Shown here piece after piece: positions 10,741 to 22,828 of a stretch of DNA of 64,000 nt. The position numbers and the translations under genes were made by a program. The first letter of the stretch is position 1. Each line of letters starts with the position of its first letter. Under the pieces are notes generated by a model, which was not told where the DNA came from, ran no database searches, and worked only from the letters and a program-made list of their open reading frames with translations. This DNA is from Anaeramoeba flamelloides (Eukaryota; Metamonada; Anaeramoebidae), in the NCBI GenBank assembly GCA_027625915.1, contig JANTQA010000008.1, positions 3,923,001 to 3,987,000 of the forward strand, written 5' to 3'.

Positions 10741-11984
10741 AAACAGTTATGTTTTGGATCTATGAAAATTTTAGAAAAAAATGACTATAAGGGAATATCA
10801 ACTAGAAGTTCAAATTTGAAAACATTTCAAACTTGTAAAAGCAACTTTATAAAATAATTAGAACAGCTTGTGGGTATATTATTTTGTATTTATTAAATTT
10901 GAAATGGAAATAATGTAATATTTAAAATCAAATTTTGTCTTTATTCTGGGTGAAAATAGTGAAAAGTATTGGAAATATCAAAAATACCTTATTTTTCTTT
11001 TTTTAAAGAAATTTTCAAGGGTAAATTTAATTGAGATTATGGAATGTTACCAAGGGCGTTTTAATCAACAATTTCACTCTTTTCACCTTGGAAGATTGTC
11101 CTAAACAACAATTTCCCGTTTTTAAAAATCAGCTCATTCTTCTCTAGATTTGAAAAGTTCTTCTTCGTAAAGGATTAGTAACCTCAGTATATTCTACGGT
11201 GGTGTAACAAGTTTTTTATTGTAACTTTGAACCATTAAAAAGTTTAACCAATGTTTATTTATTTTTTTATTGTACAAATCAAAGAAACATGCCAAAAGAT
11301 GTCAACAGCATATATACAAGAAAATCGGGAAAATTATTATTTTTCAAATTTGTTAAAATTTTCCCTTTTTTACAAAATAGTCAATTATATTGAAATATAT
11401 TAACTGTAGGTCTTAAAAAACCCCTTTCACGTTGTTTAAGGTAGGTTTAGATAGGTTAGAACGTTTTAGAGAATTTTGGCAAAGAATTTGAAAATAAAAA
11501 TAAAGAAAAGACCAATTAGAGTTATGAAACTTGTTTTATGTCGAAAATTTTGATTCCACTTAACTTTGATGGTAAAAATAGGGTTTTGAACAAAATTTTA
11601 ATTATATTTAGAATTGATATTTTTTATATTTTGAATTTTCTACAAAATAAGAAAAAAATAACACTAATCGAAAAATGATCTTTTTGATTTTTCCTCCCAT
11701 AATCGTTAAAAACCATTAAAAGCTTATAAATAAACCCCTTTCCAAAAGTTTTGACAAGCTCGAAATAAAAAAATAGACAAATAAACTCAATTTATTATTT
11801 TTTTCCAAACAGAATATAAAACCACATTTAAGGAACCAATTATTATTTTTTTTATAAGTAATCAATTTCATACAAATAAAAGAAAAAAAAATAATAAAAG
11901 AAAAAAAATTGATAAATGAGTCCAAAATAAGGAAAGGAGTAGAACAAAAAATGCATTGATAAAATATTTGAAATTGAACCAACA

Positions 11985-12245
11985 ATTGACGACCGATCAA
12001 ATGTTAAGATACCACCTCCCAATTGTATGTGATTTTTTAATTTAAAAAACTCAACACTAACTTTCTATCAACCATTGAAAAATTTTTTTTTTCAGATCGA
12101 ACGAAACAGACTACGTAACTGGAAAAAGGGAAATGAAAACAAAACAATAATAGACAAAAACAAATGAACTAGTTGGTAAAATCCAAATTATTTGGAAATT
12201 TATTATAAAGTGGAGTATTATTATTCTTTCAACTCTTTAAATTGC
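11985..12245 (-). repeat. Dispersed repeat family A, copy 2 (partial, minus orientation)
   Basis: Read on the minus strand, this stretch shares the family's TTGTTTCGTTCGATC-like core (here GTCTGTTTCGTTCGATCTG), the following T run and the region around GTTGGTAGTATCTAA. It is truncated and more diverged than copies 3 to 5. Confidence 0.5.
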
Positions 12246-12275
12246 GTCCAAATTTTTGAAATTTAGTTTTTATAA

Positions 12276-12360
12276 ATATATATATATATATATATATATC
12301 ACAGGTATGAAGATTTTTTTGATGTAATGAAAGGCGTTTGCGCACGCGTAAAAATCGTTT

Positions 12361-12397
<37 letters not shown>
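12276..12397. repeat. Paired (TA)n microsatellites
   Basis: Two TA runs, about 12276-12299 and 12365-12397, flank a short unique stretch containing GGCGTTTGCGCACGCG, one of the few CpG-rich patches in the window. The minus-strand reading frame spanning them is an artefact of the repeats. Confidence 0.7.
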
Positions 12398-12400
<3 letters not shown>

Positions 12401-14195
12401 ATATTTTTCTGAAGGGTACAACGAAAAAAAAACACGCATTCAGGGGTTAAAAAGACATATAAATATGATTAAAAGTTTTTTTCAAAAAAAAAAAAAACGT
12501 TTTTAATTTGCATCTTTATTTATCTTAGACATCTTAAAATCTTTAATAATCGAAACTATAAAAAATCATAAAATAAAAGATAAAAATAACTAAAATAATA
12601 GTTAGAATGTTTTATTATATATAATTAATTTAGTTTGTTATCAAAAAAGTAATTATCAAAAAATTTTGAATAAAAATTGATTTTGATGTAATAAAAGACT
12701 TGTTAAAAATAAAATTTTATGATCGATCACAAAAAAATTTAGAAGTTTAAACAAAAAAAAATTATTAATTAAATACTAATGATTGTAAATCGTTTATGTC
12801 AGATACTTTAATTTAACCATTCTCCACTTGTGAAAGGTAGTTTCTAATTATTATTTTTTGGTTAATCCATTACCACTTGTAATTTTTAAGTAAATATGCA
12901 TTATAATAGAATAGGTAAATTTAATAAAGTAATAATATTATAATTCTTAAAATTAAAAAAAAAAGTTAAAAGGATTATTACTTAGGTTGACACAGATTTA
13001 GAATTTGTTCCCACAGTTAAACAAAGAAATATTTTTTTAAAATGTTGAAAGTGAAAATTTTGGATAAAAAACCAATAAAAGAATTTATAGAGAATTTTGA
13101 CAAAAGTTAAATAATGAAAAATGAAATTATTTTTTAACATAACTTAATAATTACTCAAAAGGAAATAAAAGTTAAGGAATAATACATGTGACATGGATTA
13201 ATTAAAAAAAAAATTAGATGTAAAAATGCTTTTAAATTTACAAATAAAAAATAATTAAGTAAATTAATTTTCTTGTACAAAACTTGAAGCAGAGTTGATA
13301 TAATTAAAATAATTACTGATCACATTTTACAAATTTAGTAATTGTGAAAAAAAAATTATTTTTTATGATAATAATTTACAACAATTTTTTTGTGATCAAT
13401 AAAAAATTATATTAGGAGATATAATAATATTACTAAAAAAATTGGTGAGCTGATCTAATTTTCAAAAGGTAAAAAAGTGAAATTTTGAACACTTTTCCAC
13501 CCCAAATAGTAAATTTTAAAAAAAAATAAATTCTTTTTCGCAGTGTTTAAAGAGTTTATAATTTTCAAGAGTTTCATACGAAAGACCTAATTTGTTTTAT
13601 TTTGGCATTTCTAAAATAGAAAATCAAAATATTTTCAGAGTTTAAAATACCCCCTCCCACCACAACCACTTAAATGTTTAATCACAAATTTCACATTGAT
13701 TAACAATACTTTTAAGGCAATTACCTCCTTCCTGATTTTTAAAGTTTTTTTTGCTCCCTTTTTTCATTGTTTTTTTAGTTTTTTCGTTTTCGTTTTTTCA
13801 CATCCCAGAAACGAAAAGTATGATTTCAAAAGAATTCGAGAACTTTTTCAAAAACCAAAGAACGAAAAAAACGGATGAAACGAAAAAAGCATGTAAAAAA
13901 GTCGAAAAAAAGTGATTTTTTAAATCTTTCGCTTTTTTCAAACGAAAAAACGTATGACCTGTGAAATATATATATATATATATATATATAGAAGAAAATA
14001 TTAAAGAAAATCTTCAAAAATATTAAAAAAACAATTTGGGTAATTTTGAAATTTAATAATATACCCAGAAATACAGTTCTTATAATAAATTTGAAAAGAG
14101 AATTAAGAAGATCTTGAAGATTAAATTCTAATTTTTAGATACCAAAATGAGAATAAGAATTTTTGTACTTAAATTTGAATATATATAAGTTTTTA

Positions 14196-14372
14196 TTAAA
14201 GGAAATAATCTCTATTAATTTTTTTTTGCCTAAATTTAATAGTTAATTGCAAATTTTTTGCCAATTATTAAGATTTGAAAACCCCTGTTTATTTCTAATA
14301 TTAACATATTTCGAGCTAAGGTATCGTTATTCAGAAATTGGTCAAAAAAAATAATAGAGACTAGTCCCTTAA
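14196..14372. mobile_element. 180-bp MITE with TTAA ends, copy 2 (diverged left end)
   Basis: The right end, AGAGACTAGTCCCTTAA, matches the family terminus exactly. The left end, TTAAAGGAAATAATCTCTATT, is decayed. The interior keeps AGATTTGAAAACCCCTGTTT and the GAAATTGGTCAAAAAAAATA segment. Confidence 0.7.
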
Positions 14373-15984
14373 GAGACTGGAAAACTATAAAACAATCTAC
14401 TTGTAAATTTAATATCGAAATAATAAAAATATATAGTATACGGTAATTGAAAAACGGGTAAAATCTGATTCATACAATACCAAACCCACTATTAATACTA
14501 TTTTCAGAAATGAATTCTGACTTTTAAAAAGTTTGATAAATTTTATTCATTGTTGAAAATGTACAAAATACAAATTATTTCCAAATTATGTAAAAAAAAA
14601 AAGAAATATTATTGTATATATATATATATGTAGTATATCATAATAAATTTTTAAAATAAAACTACTAAGTTTTGGAATAATAGTTATAAAAAATATAACT
14701 GAATTTCAATACGAAAAAAAACTCCAATAATGATTTAAACTTGAAAAAAAAATAATAATAATTTCTTGATTCATAGAATTGTTAAGAAAAATTATTTTCA
14801 TTTTATTTTTTAAAAAAATATGTTAGAATACAAAAAAAAACATTGAGTTTCAAATTTTCTAAAATTATTTTTTTGAAATGTGTTTAATTCAACTTAGAAA
14901 GCAATATGCATACTATTAAATTTTGATTATTTCTATCCAAAAACTAAAAAAATACTCTTAATTATTTGAGCGTTTCAATCCAAGGTTACGAGTATGAAGA
15001 ATTTTTAAAGATTCATAAACAAATAAAATTATTTATTATCAATAATTTCCCTAAAAACAAAAAATTACCAAATATTCGCAAATAATTAAATTTTAATAAT
15101 ATAAGTTTGTTATTTATTCTCTTAATATTGGAAAAAGAACATCAATAATTATTTAAATTTCAAGAAATTATTAATGAATTATTGTAAATAACATAAGGTG
15201 CCATTTTATTTAATATTCAATAATGGAAAAATTAGTTTAGTTTAATTATTAATGGTTTGACACCAAAAATAATTTATTTTCAAAAAAAGGTATTTTCAAC
15301 GAGTTAAATATAAAGTTTTCTATTCATAGAGTGATTAAACAAAGTTTTTTTAATTTTATTCATTTTTTCTATTATTGGGTAAAAATACAATAAAATGAAG
15401 AATAGAAAACGTATATTATGCTTATATAAAACCCATTAAGATAAAAATTTGTAAAAAATTTGTAAAAAAAATATCAAAGAAATCTTTTTTTTCTTATATA
15501 TAAAATCCTTAGGTATACTACCCCGATATATTTGGGGAAAAAAATAAATTCCATAATTAAAATAACCTATATAGGTTTGGTAAATATACATTCCAAATAA
15601 AGTATGGCGTATTTTATTTATTATTTCTTGCAGTTTTTAAAAATAAATTTGAAAGAAATGATTCTAAAAGTTAAAAATGTTAAGTCATTATACTGAAAAA
15701 TTTTTTTTAAATTTATTTTCTATTGTTTTTTATTTTTTCTGACCTAATTATCTCTTTTTTTATGGAGAGACCTTAATTGGTCTCTAAAATACCATTTTTA
15801 TATTATAAAAGAGTCGTCATCCTTAATATCTGATGTTAATAAAACTTTCTATTTAATTTTTTTCTGAATTCCAAAATATCTTTTTAAAATCAGATCTCTT
15901 TTTTTTCAAAAATTAAATAAATTCTACTTAAATTTAACTTTACCTCTTCCTAAGAAGAATTTTTCTCACCTAAAATTCAATTTT

Positions 15985-16416
15985 TTCCACACAGTTAAGA
16001 TGTTTCAAACATTTATAATAATAGAATTTCATTCAAATTGGAAATAAACTACATTTTTTTCAAATATAAAAATCTTTTTTTCAGATTATCTTTTTTTGAT
16101 TTCATTTTTTTTTTTTAGTTTTACCTAATCTTCTTTCCTTCGATCATTGTTTTTTTTTTCAATTTATATTATTTTAAAGTTGAGTTGTTCAAAAATAGAG
16201 ATAATCAAATAAAATTAGTTGGTAGTATCTAAACAATTTGATCGATCAATATTCCTAATAGAATTTAAACAAATTTACCAAAGTATTTTTTTGTTTTTCC
16301 CATTTCCAAAATTTTTAACATTTTTGATTTATGAATATTTATAATTATTTATTTTTTGTTTTGCGAGTATTTTAATATATAAACAAATGTTAACATTTAA
16401 ATTATTGAATGTTTTT
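15985..16416 (+). repeat. Dispersed repeat family A, copy 3, left part (interrupted by a LINE)
   Basis: Carries the family landmarks ACACAGTTAAGA, TTTCATTCAAATTGGAAATA and TTGATCGATCAATATTCCT. It breaks off after ATTATTGAATGTTTTT at 16416 and resumes, after the LINE and a second copy of that string, at 18004 with AATTTGGTATTTCTTCTTGA. Uninterrupted family members read straight across this point. Confidence 0.75.
16399..16416. repeat. Target-site duplication, left copy
   Basis: AAATTATTGAATGTTTTT is repeated exactly at 17986-18003 and brackets the LINE fragment. The first one or two A residues cannot be separated from the LINE's A-tail at the other end. Confidence 0.85.
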
Positions 16417-17987
16417 GGTCCCACTTAATTATAGACCCATTTCCATAAACAAAACACTCCCAAGATTTTTTCTTAAATTATTATATGCTGGGATACAAGA
16501 TTCTTGGGACATAGTATCAAAAAAACAATTTGGATTTAAGAAAAAATTAGATACACGGATTGCTGTTTTGAATTTATTATATAAATATAAAAAAATTATA
16601 GAAAAAAACAAAGAAAAATGAAAATGTATATATAGTTACAATTGATATTCAAAAATGTTTTGACTCTATTCATCATTCATTGATTTATCACTCAATTAAA
16701 AAAATTTATCAAAAAATGAAATTTTAAAAATGTTTCTACTTGCTTATTACTCAAAGGAAGGAATAGGTTTTTACCAAGGAGATCCATTATCTCCTCTATT
16801 ATTTGGTTTTATTTCTCATTTTCTTTTAGAAAAAATCAATTCACTAGCAATACACGTACAGATGTTTGCTGATGATTTGATATTAATAATGAAAGGATCA
16901 ATGATTGAAATAAATTATCAATTACAAAAAATATATAAAATAATAAAAGATTTTGGAATGAATCCAAATGATGATAAAACAAAAAAAAACCTAATACCAA
17001 AAGAAATTTTATATCTTGGTATTTGGTTAGATAAAAAAACTCATCTAAAATTTAACTTTGATAAGGTCAATAATAATTTTGAAAAAAATCCTACATATTT
17101 TTTAAAGAAAGGAATTTTTCTAATGGGTTAAAAATTCAATTCTTTAAAGCCGTTTTACATAGTCAACTATTATATGGGTTGGAGATATTTGACTTTACAG
17201 AATCCGATTTCAAAAAAAATTGATATTTGGATTAATAAGAAAATCACAGAATCGCTTTTAATAAACCCACATTCCCCAAGACTTATCTATAAAACTGAAG
17301 CAAAAATTGATTTGGCAAGAATCACAATTTACAAAAAGAAAATTCAAATTAATTCAAAAATTAAAAATTTTGGGATTTGATAAATTAATAAATCTTCTCC
17401 CCTTCAGAGAAAAAGAAACAGAAAACATTAATTGGAAAGCTCGAAATTTAAAAAGAATTAGAATCTGAACTCGAAGTTTACAGAATTAATCAATTAAAAA
17501 AATAATCCAAGTTGGAAAGTACAAAATTATTTGAAAATAATTTTGATACAGGGTAATATTAACAAACAGCAAAAATATTTAAAATGGAAGGGTTCAACTT
17601 CTATTCTAAAGTTAAGAAATTATACAAATTATCTTAATAGATATTCTTATTTTATGAACAAAAATAAATCACAATTTTGTCAATTGTGTAAAATAAATAA
17701 AGATTTGGATATCATTGAAGATTTGGATCATTTTCTCTGGAACTGCCCAGCCTATGAAAATAATCGGAAAATCTGGATTTCTGAATTAGAAAAAAATAAT
17801 TTTTCACTTATTTTAAATAATAAGAATATTTATAATATTATTAATAAACAAGATTCAATATCTTTATTAGCTTTAGTAGATAATAAGAGTATGTTTGAAT
17901 CTATTATACGATTTCTAAATTCAAGTTTAGGAATTCGGGCAAACAAGAGGAATTCTAAACTCCTCCCTTAAATTACAATAAAAAAAA
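16417..17987 (+). mobile_element. 5'-truncated, decayed LINE (non-LTR retrotransposon)
   Basis: About 1.57 kb on the plus strand, beginning within the reverse transcriptase at NYRPISINKTLPRFF (RT motif 1) and ending in an A-rich tail. Recognisable parts in order: GFKKKLDTRIAVLNLL (motif 2) to about 16620, a motif A region near 16640-16670 (VTIDIQKCFDSIHH-like), YQGDPLSPLLFGF (motif B), FADDLIL (motif C, near 16865), and a C-terminal zinc knuckle Cys-x2-Cys...His-x4-Cys (CQLC to HFLWNC, about 17688-17752). The reading frame is broken into at least four pieces, so the copy is dead. The upstream endonuclease domain is absent, as expected for 5' truncation during target-primed reverse transcription. 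Exact flanking duplications confirm retrotransposition. Confidence 0.9.
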
Positions 17988-18003
17988 ATTATTGAATGTT
18001 TTT
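17986..18003. repeat. Target-site duplication, right copy
   Basis: Second copy of AAATTATTGAATGTTTTT, directly after the A-rich LINE tail. Confidence 0.85.
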
Positions 18004-18100
18004 AATTTGGTATTTCTTCTTGATTTGATTAAAGAAGGTTTTTTTTTTTTTTTCACAAATCGAATTTTGGAATGTTTGACTCTTTGAATTCGAGTTAAGT
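18004..18100 (+). repeat. Dispersed repeat family A, copy 3, right part
   Basis: Continuation of the repeat broken by the LINE: AATTTGGTATTTCTTCTTGA then GATTAAAGAAGG, comparable with AATTTGGTATTTTATCCACT at 10132 and the equivalent at 58575. It fades into unique AT-rich sequence. Confidence 0.6.
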
Positions 18101-18317
18101 TAAAATTTATTTTCATTTTGATTTCAAAAGTAGATTTTTTGTATCCAAATATGTCAATTAGTTCTTTTTTATCCTTGATTAATTTTTTTTTCGTATTTCT
18201 TTGAATTTTCATTTCTTTTTTTCTTTTGGTCGCTTTGGAGCATAATAACACTTGTTGATTTTACATTTGTTATAATATTATTATTCACATAATTATCACT
18301 ATTTCTAGTTCAGGTTT

Positions 18318-18760
18318 ATTACATTTATACTTCAAAGTTGAAAAATATCTTTCTTAAATTTGTCTCGAAAAGTAAATTAGTGGCTAAATTAATTAATTTA
18401 AAAAAAAAAAATTTATAATTAGCCAATAGATTTTTTTGACAAATTATTTCTGAAATATTGGAAATAGATTGAAAATTACAACCTAACTTTTTAGAATAAG
18501 AAGCTACAGTAATATATTCATTGGGCTGTTATATTGATGAGTAACAAGTTAAATTTTTCTAATTAAAAAATATAAAAAATAGTAACTTTTGAGGTTCTAA
18601 ATATTAATTTTTAAATTCTCGAATAATATTATTTTGGGTTTCTAATTTTAGATTTTGAAATGGGATTAAAAAAAAAAATTCCAAAAATTAAGATTTCTAA
18701 TTGTTATTCATTCGGGAAAAATCTATTAATTTATTAAATCAATGAATATTTATCAAAGAT
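18318..18760 (+). repeat. Dispersed repeat of about 440 bp, copy 1
   Basis: Same orientation as 40757-41200. Shared landmarks are AAATATCTTTCTTAAA, TTAGTGGCT, CCAATAGATT (AACAAATAGATT in the other), ATATTGGAAATA and TATATTGATGA. Non-coding, class unknown. Confidence 0.55.
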
Positions 18761-19122
18761 TTTGTAGTGTCATTTCAACCATAGAAAACTAGTAGCATTT
18801 ACTTTCAATTCCAAGATACTTTGTTTTTGGACAAATGTATATTAACACTCGACCCTAAAGATCTAATAATAATTATTTCTAGGGAGAAAAAAAGAAACGA
18901 ATTCAATAACCTGTAATATAGAACCCTATTTAGTCTCTTGTTCGTTGTTTTGAAAAACAAATAGCCATCGTTTTTTTGAAAAATCTAACAAAAAGTTCTT
19001 CGTACAATAAAAATTTTTCAAGTTCAGGTATTATTTGGCATTGTCAACTAAATTAAATAAAGAATGGTGTTTTTATTTTTTCATTTTTTTATTCAAACAC
19101 AATTCTGTTTCTTTTTCAAAAA

Positions 19123-22100
19123 ATGAACAAAAAAGAATCCCAAAATAGCCAACAAGAACCCAACTCAAAAAAGAAAAAAAATAGTGGCGAATCAGAAAAA
19201 GAAAATTCCGGTTCTAATTCAAACTCTAGTTCAAAATCGAATAGTGATACCACTTCAAGTACCAATTCATATACATCAAGTACAAGCACTAGCGATGATT
19301 TGTCAAGTAATAAGGGCACATCTGATAATTCATCTGATTTATTAAGCAGCGATCCCTCTTCAGAAAAACAAAAAAAAAAAAAAAAAAAAAAAAAACTAAA
19401 GGAAAAACAAAAAAAAATTAAGAAAGATAAAGACACAACCAAGAGTTCATCTGATTCTTTAAGCAGCGATTCTTCGAAAGAAAGTGACAATAAAAAAAAA
19501 TTAAAAAAAGATAAAGATAAAGAGAAAGGCGTTGTCCCAGACAGTGAAAATACAAAGGATCAAAAAAAACAAAAAAAAAAAAATAATTTTTCGAATTCTT
19601 CTGATACATCGAGTGAATCAACATCTTCATTTGAAACGAGTGACAGCGATTCTAGTGACGAAGATTTAAAAAAAAAAAAGAAAACGAAACAAAAAAAAAA
19701 AAAAACAAAAACAAAAACAAAAACAAAAACAAAAACAAAAACAAAAACAAAAAGAAAAGGAAAAAGAAAAGGAAAAAGAAAAGGAAAAAGAAAAGGAAAA
19801 AAAAAGAGAAAACAAAGACAATTTAAAAGGGCGTAATCCAAAGCAATCAGGCAAAGTACAACAAAACTTCTTTTATAACCAAAACGAAGATCAATGGATT
19901 TTGAAGAAAACCACAAAACATCGAAATTATTTTCGTTCGAGTGAAAAAAAAAAACACAGATCAAATTTAGTAACAACCAACAAAGACTTTGGTTTTTCAA
20001 ACAAAACCTATTTAAGTCCAAACAGCAAAGGTTCTATGGAAAGAAAAAAAAAAAAATTAACAAGGGTATCTTCATCTGTATTATCTTTGGTATCACAAGA
20101 AGGGAAGAGATTAGAAAAATATGAAGCGTATTTATTAATGTCTGATCAAAACCAGTTTACAGACGGAGGCATTTCTTCGTGTACCATTAATGCCATTGAG
20201 GCCGGGTTCCGATTATTAGGGAAGCCTGAAAAGATCACAAAAGGCCTTATTGACGAAATCATCCAGGTTGGGTCGTTATATAATTCGCAAACGCATACAG
20301 ATTTTGAAACTTTACACAAAAGCATTCCAAGGTTTAACAAGTCACTTGAGGTTGTTTGTATTGATCAGAAGCATGTTCGCGAAATTAATGCCATCATTGA
20401 CCAATTGCAAAAATATTCAATGGAAAAAAAGAATTCCATCGCGGCAATTTGCACAAAGGCACCGGAAACCATTGCGCTCTATGCAAACATGGAGGAAAAC
20501 GAATATGTGGTCTTCGATTCCCATTCAAGAAAGCAGCATAGTGGTGCGGCATTTATTTATTTTATAACCCTTGAGGGGATGATCAAATATCTCAAAAAGC
20601 TATTCCCAATAATCCATCTCGACTTTTATGATAACTATCAAGAATTAATGCTCAATTCAATAAACGTAACATACATTAGCCTTAAAAGTGATTTTGTTGG
20701 ATCCTTTAAGCCAAGCAAGCAGGAATTGAAAAAATTATTATGGGAAATACGCGATTTCGAACAACAAAATTTTAAAGAACAAATCTCAATTTTGAAAAAT
20801 AAATTAAATCAATTAGATGAACTCCAAAAGAAAAACGAAGTCTTAGAAAAGAAAGTCGGTACATTAAATTTAAAAAATCAAGGACTGAGAAAAAATTCAA
20901 ATGAATTGAGAAGAAGATTGGACACTGTTGAAAATAATAACAAGAAGAGAAAGAAGCAAACCAAAAATATTTTCAAAAGGGCAAAAAAAATATTGGGCGA
21001 GATACAAGCAAAAAAAAAAAAAACCATTTCGGCTGAAGAAGTAATTAAACAAAAGAGAGAAGAATCAAAAAAAAAAGTTTCTGATACAGAAAATTTAAAA
21101 AAAAAAAATGAAAGAATTTTAAAAGATATCGTAAAAATCAAATTAAGGATGAAACAAAAGAAAAAGAAAATTCGTTCACATTCCTCTCGCCATAGTAAAA
21201 AGGTAAGAAGAAAAAAAGGACATTCGGCAAAGAAACACACGCACTATAAAGAGAGAAAATCATCAAAAAGTAAAGATAGAAAAAAAAGTAGAAGACAAAA
21301 TGAAAAGGGGAAGCAAGATAAAAAAGTGGGTAAGGGGACGCCGAAGGGGAAGAGAAAGGAAAACAAAACAGAGAACGAGAACGAGAATAAGATAGAGAAA
21401 GGAAAAGAAAAAATACAATCAAATCAAGATGAAAATGAAAATAATAATGAAAAGGAAAATGAAAAGGAAAATAATAATGAAGAGGGAAAGGAAAATGAAG
21501 AACAAAAGAAAGAGCAAAATCAAAAAGAAAATTCTAAGGAGAACGAGAATGAGAATGAGAATAAGAACGATAAAAGAAAAGAAAAAATACAATCAAATGA
21601 AATAGAAAATAAAAATGAAAATGAAAATGAAAATGAAAATGTAAATGTAAATAATAATGAAGAGGGGAAGGAAAATGAAGAACAAAAGAAAGAGCAAAAT
21701 CAAAAAGAAAATTCTAAGGAGAACGAGAACGAGAACGAGAACGAGAATGAGAATGAGAATGAGAACGAGAAAAGAAAAGAGGAAATACAATCAAATGAAG
21801 ATGAAGATGAAAATGAAAATGAAAATAAAAATAAAAATGAAAATGAAAATAATAATGAAGAGGAAAGGGAAAATGAAGAACAAAAGAAAGAGCAAAATCA
21901 AAAAGGAAATTCTAAGGGGAACGAAAACGAGAACGAGAACGAGAATGTGAACGAGAACGAGAAAGGAAACGAAAATATTCAATCAGAAGAAGATAAAAAT
22001 AAAAATGAAAAAGAAAATGAAAATGAAAATGAAGATGAAAAAGGAAAGAAAAATAGGGAAAAAATAAAAGAGCAAAATCCTATTAAAATTCCAATGGAAG

Positions 22101-22483
22101 ATTCTAATGAAAAAAAAGATAATTTTTTAAAAAATGAAAAAGCTGAAATCAAAAATGAAAATGAAAATGAAAAAGAAAAAGAAAATAATAATGAAATCAA
22201 AAATGAAAATGAAAATGAAAATGAAAATGAAAATGAAGATGAAAAAGAAAATAATAATGAAAAGGAAAATGAAAAGGAAATTCAAAATGATAAAGATCAA
22301 GACAAAAATGAAGATCAAGATAAATTTAAAAATGAAAATGAAAATGAAAATAATAATGAAATCAAAAATGAAAATGAAAATGAAAATAAAGATGGAAAGG
22401 GGAATGATAAAAACGAAGATGAAAATGAAAAGGAAAAAAAAAGCATCGAAAATGAAAATATAAATGAAAAGGAACAGAAATAA
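19123..22483 (+). CDS. Papain-like cysteine protease/deubiquitinase (Asp-x-His type) with long coiled-coil and Glu/Asn/Lys repeat tail
   Basis: The ATG at 19123 opens a Ser/Lys/Asn-rich leader of about 180 codons. The frame then changes by one base within the A-homopolymer and AAAAC-repeat stretch 19668-19836, and a second frame runs open to a TAA at 22483. Coding character resumes at once in the second frame, before 19901 (NPKQSGKVQQNFFYNQNEDQ). This suggests one gene with a homopolymer slip, sequencing error or real indel; no GT-AG intron was seen. Counting from 19901, residues about 70-260 form the enzyme-like domain: DGGISSCTINAIEAG with candidate Cys94, and VVFDSHSRKQHSGAAF with Asp206 and His208. 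This Cys plus Asp-x-His layout is typical of papain-fold deubiquitinases, also used by herpesvirus tegument proteins. A coiled coil (about 285-420), a Lys/Arg/Ser/His-rich stretch and about 350 residues of Asn-Glu repeats follow. The substrate is unknown. Confidence 0.72.
19690..19800 (+). repeat. AAAAC / GGAAAAAGAAAA short tandem repeats
   Basis: An A14 run is followed by about seven ACAAAA units and then four GGAAAAAGAAAA units. They lie inside the coding region, where they would encode Lys-Thr and Lys-Arg-Gly or Lys-Glu depending on frame. This is the stretch in which the reading frame changes. Confidence 0.85.
21460..21975 (+). repeat. Intragenic tandem repeat, unit about 180-200 bp, three copies
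   Basis: The segment AATAATGAAGAGGRRAAGGA with AATGAAGAACAAAAGAAAGA and CAAAATCAAAAAGRAAATTC recurs starting at about 21473, 21653 and 21851, with variable (GAGAAC/GAGAAT)n filler between. Period lengths are multiples of three, so the protein frame is kept. The protein unit is roughly NEEGKENEEQKKEQNQKENS plus an Asn-Glu run. This suggests recent expansion by unequal exchange or slippage. Confidence 0.85.
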
Positions 22484-22828
22484 AAAGCAAAATGAAAATA
22501 ATGTTGAATTAACTAATTCTTAATCATAAAAAAAAATTAAAATTAAAAACAATCAAAATTTAAGGGTGGCTTTTATTTTAATCAATTTATCTAGTTAGAA
22601 TATGAATTTACAATTTTTTAAACTTTAAAATGATTTTATTCTAAATTTTATAAAGAATCTTAAGGATTTTTTTTCTCTCTTTCTTTTAAAAAATTGTCTT
22701 TCTTATTTGAAAATTTATTTTTACAAAATTAATTATTACTATTTTTAAGAATTTTTGAAAGAGAAAAAAATTCCAGTCAAAAGATTAATTAAATAAAAAT
22801 ATTTTCTTATATATATATTATTGATAAA

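Larger units (their letters stand above)
9030..15984. other. Seven-kilobase repeat-rich intergenic region
   Basis: No gene is supported between the reverse transcriptase start and the interrupted repeat at 15985. It contains repeat family A copies, an inverted-repeat element at 10335-10740, a MITE at 14196-14372 and several (AT)n tracts (12276-12299, 12365-12397, 13969-13991). A 36-codon minus-strand frame near 11038-11146 (containing NGKLLFRTIFQGEKSEI) looks somewhat protein-like, but it has no start, splice site or recognised family. Near 11198, CTACGGTGGTGTAAC resembles the ends of the element at 49852-50338. Confidence 0.4.

Noticed and set aside
19116-20021. Minus-strand frames rich in Ser/Leu/Phe opposite the protease-like gene
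   Set aside because: Mirror images of the AAG/GAA-rich coding strand.
20250-20567. Plus-strand 105-codon frame inside the protease domain
   Set aside because: Overlaps the domain in another frame; the main frame has the catalytic motifs and better composition.
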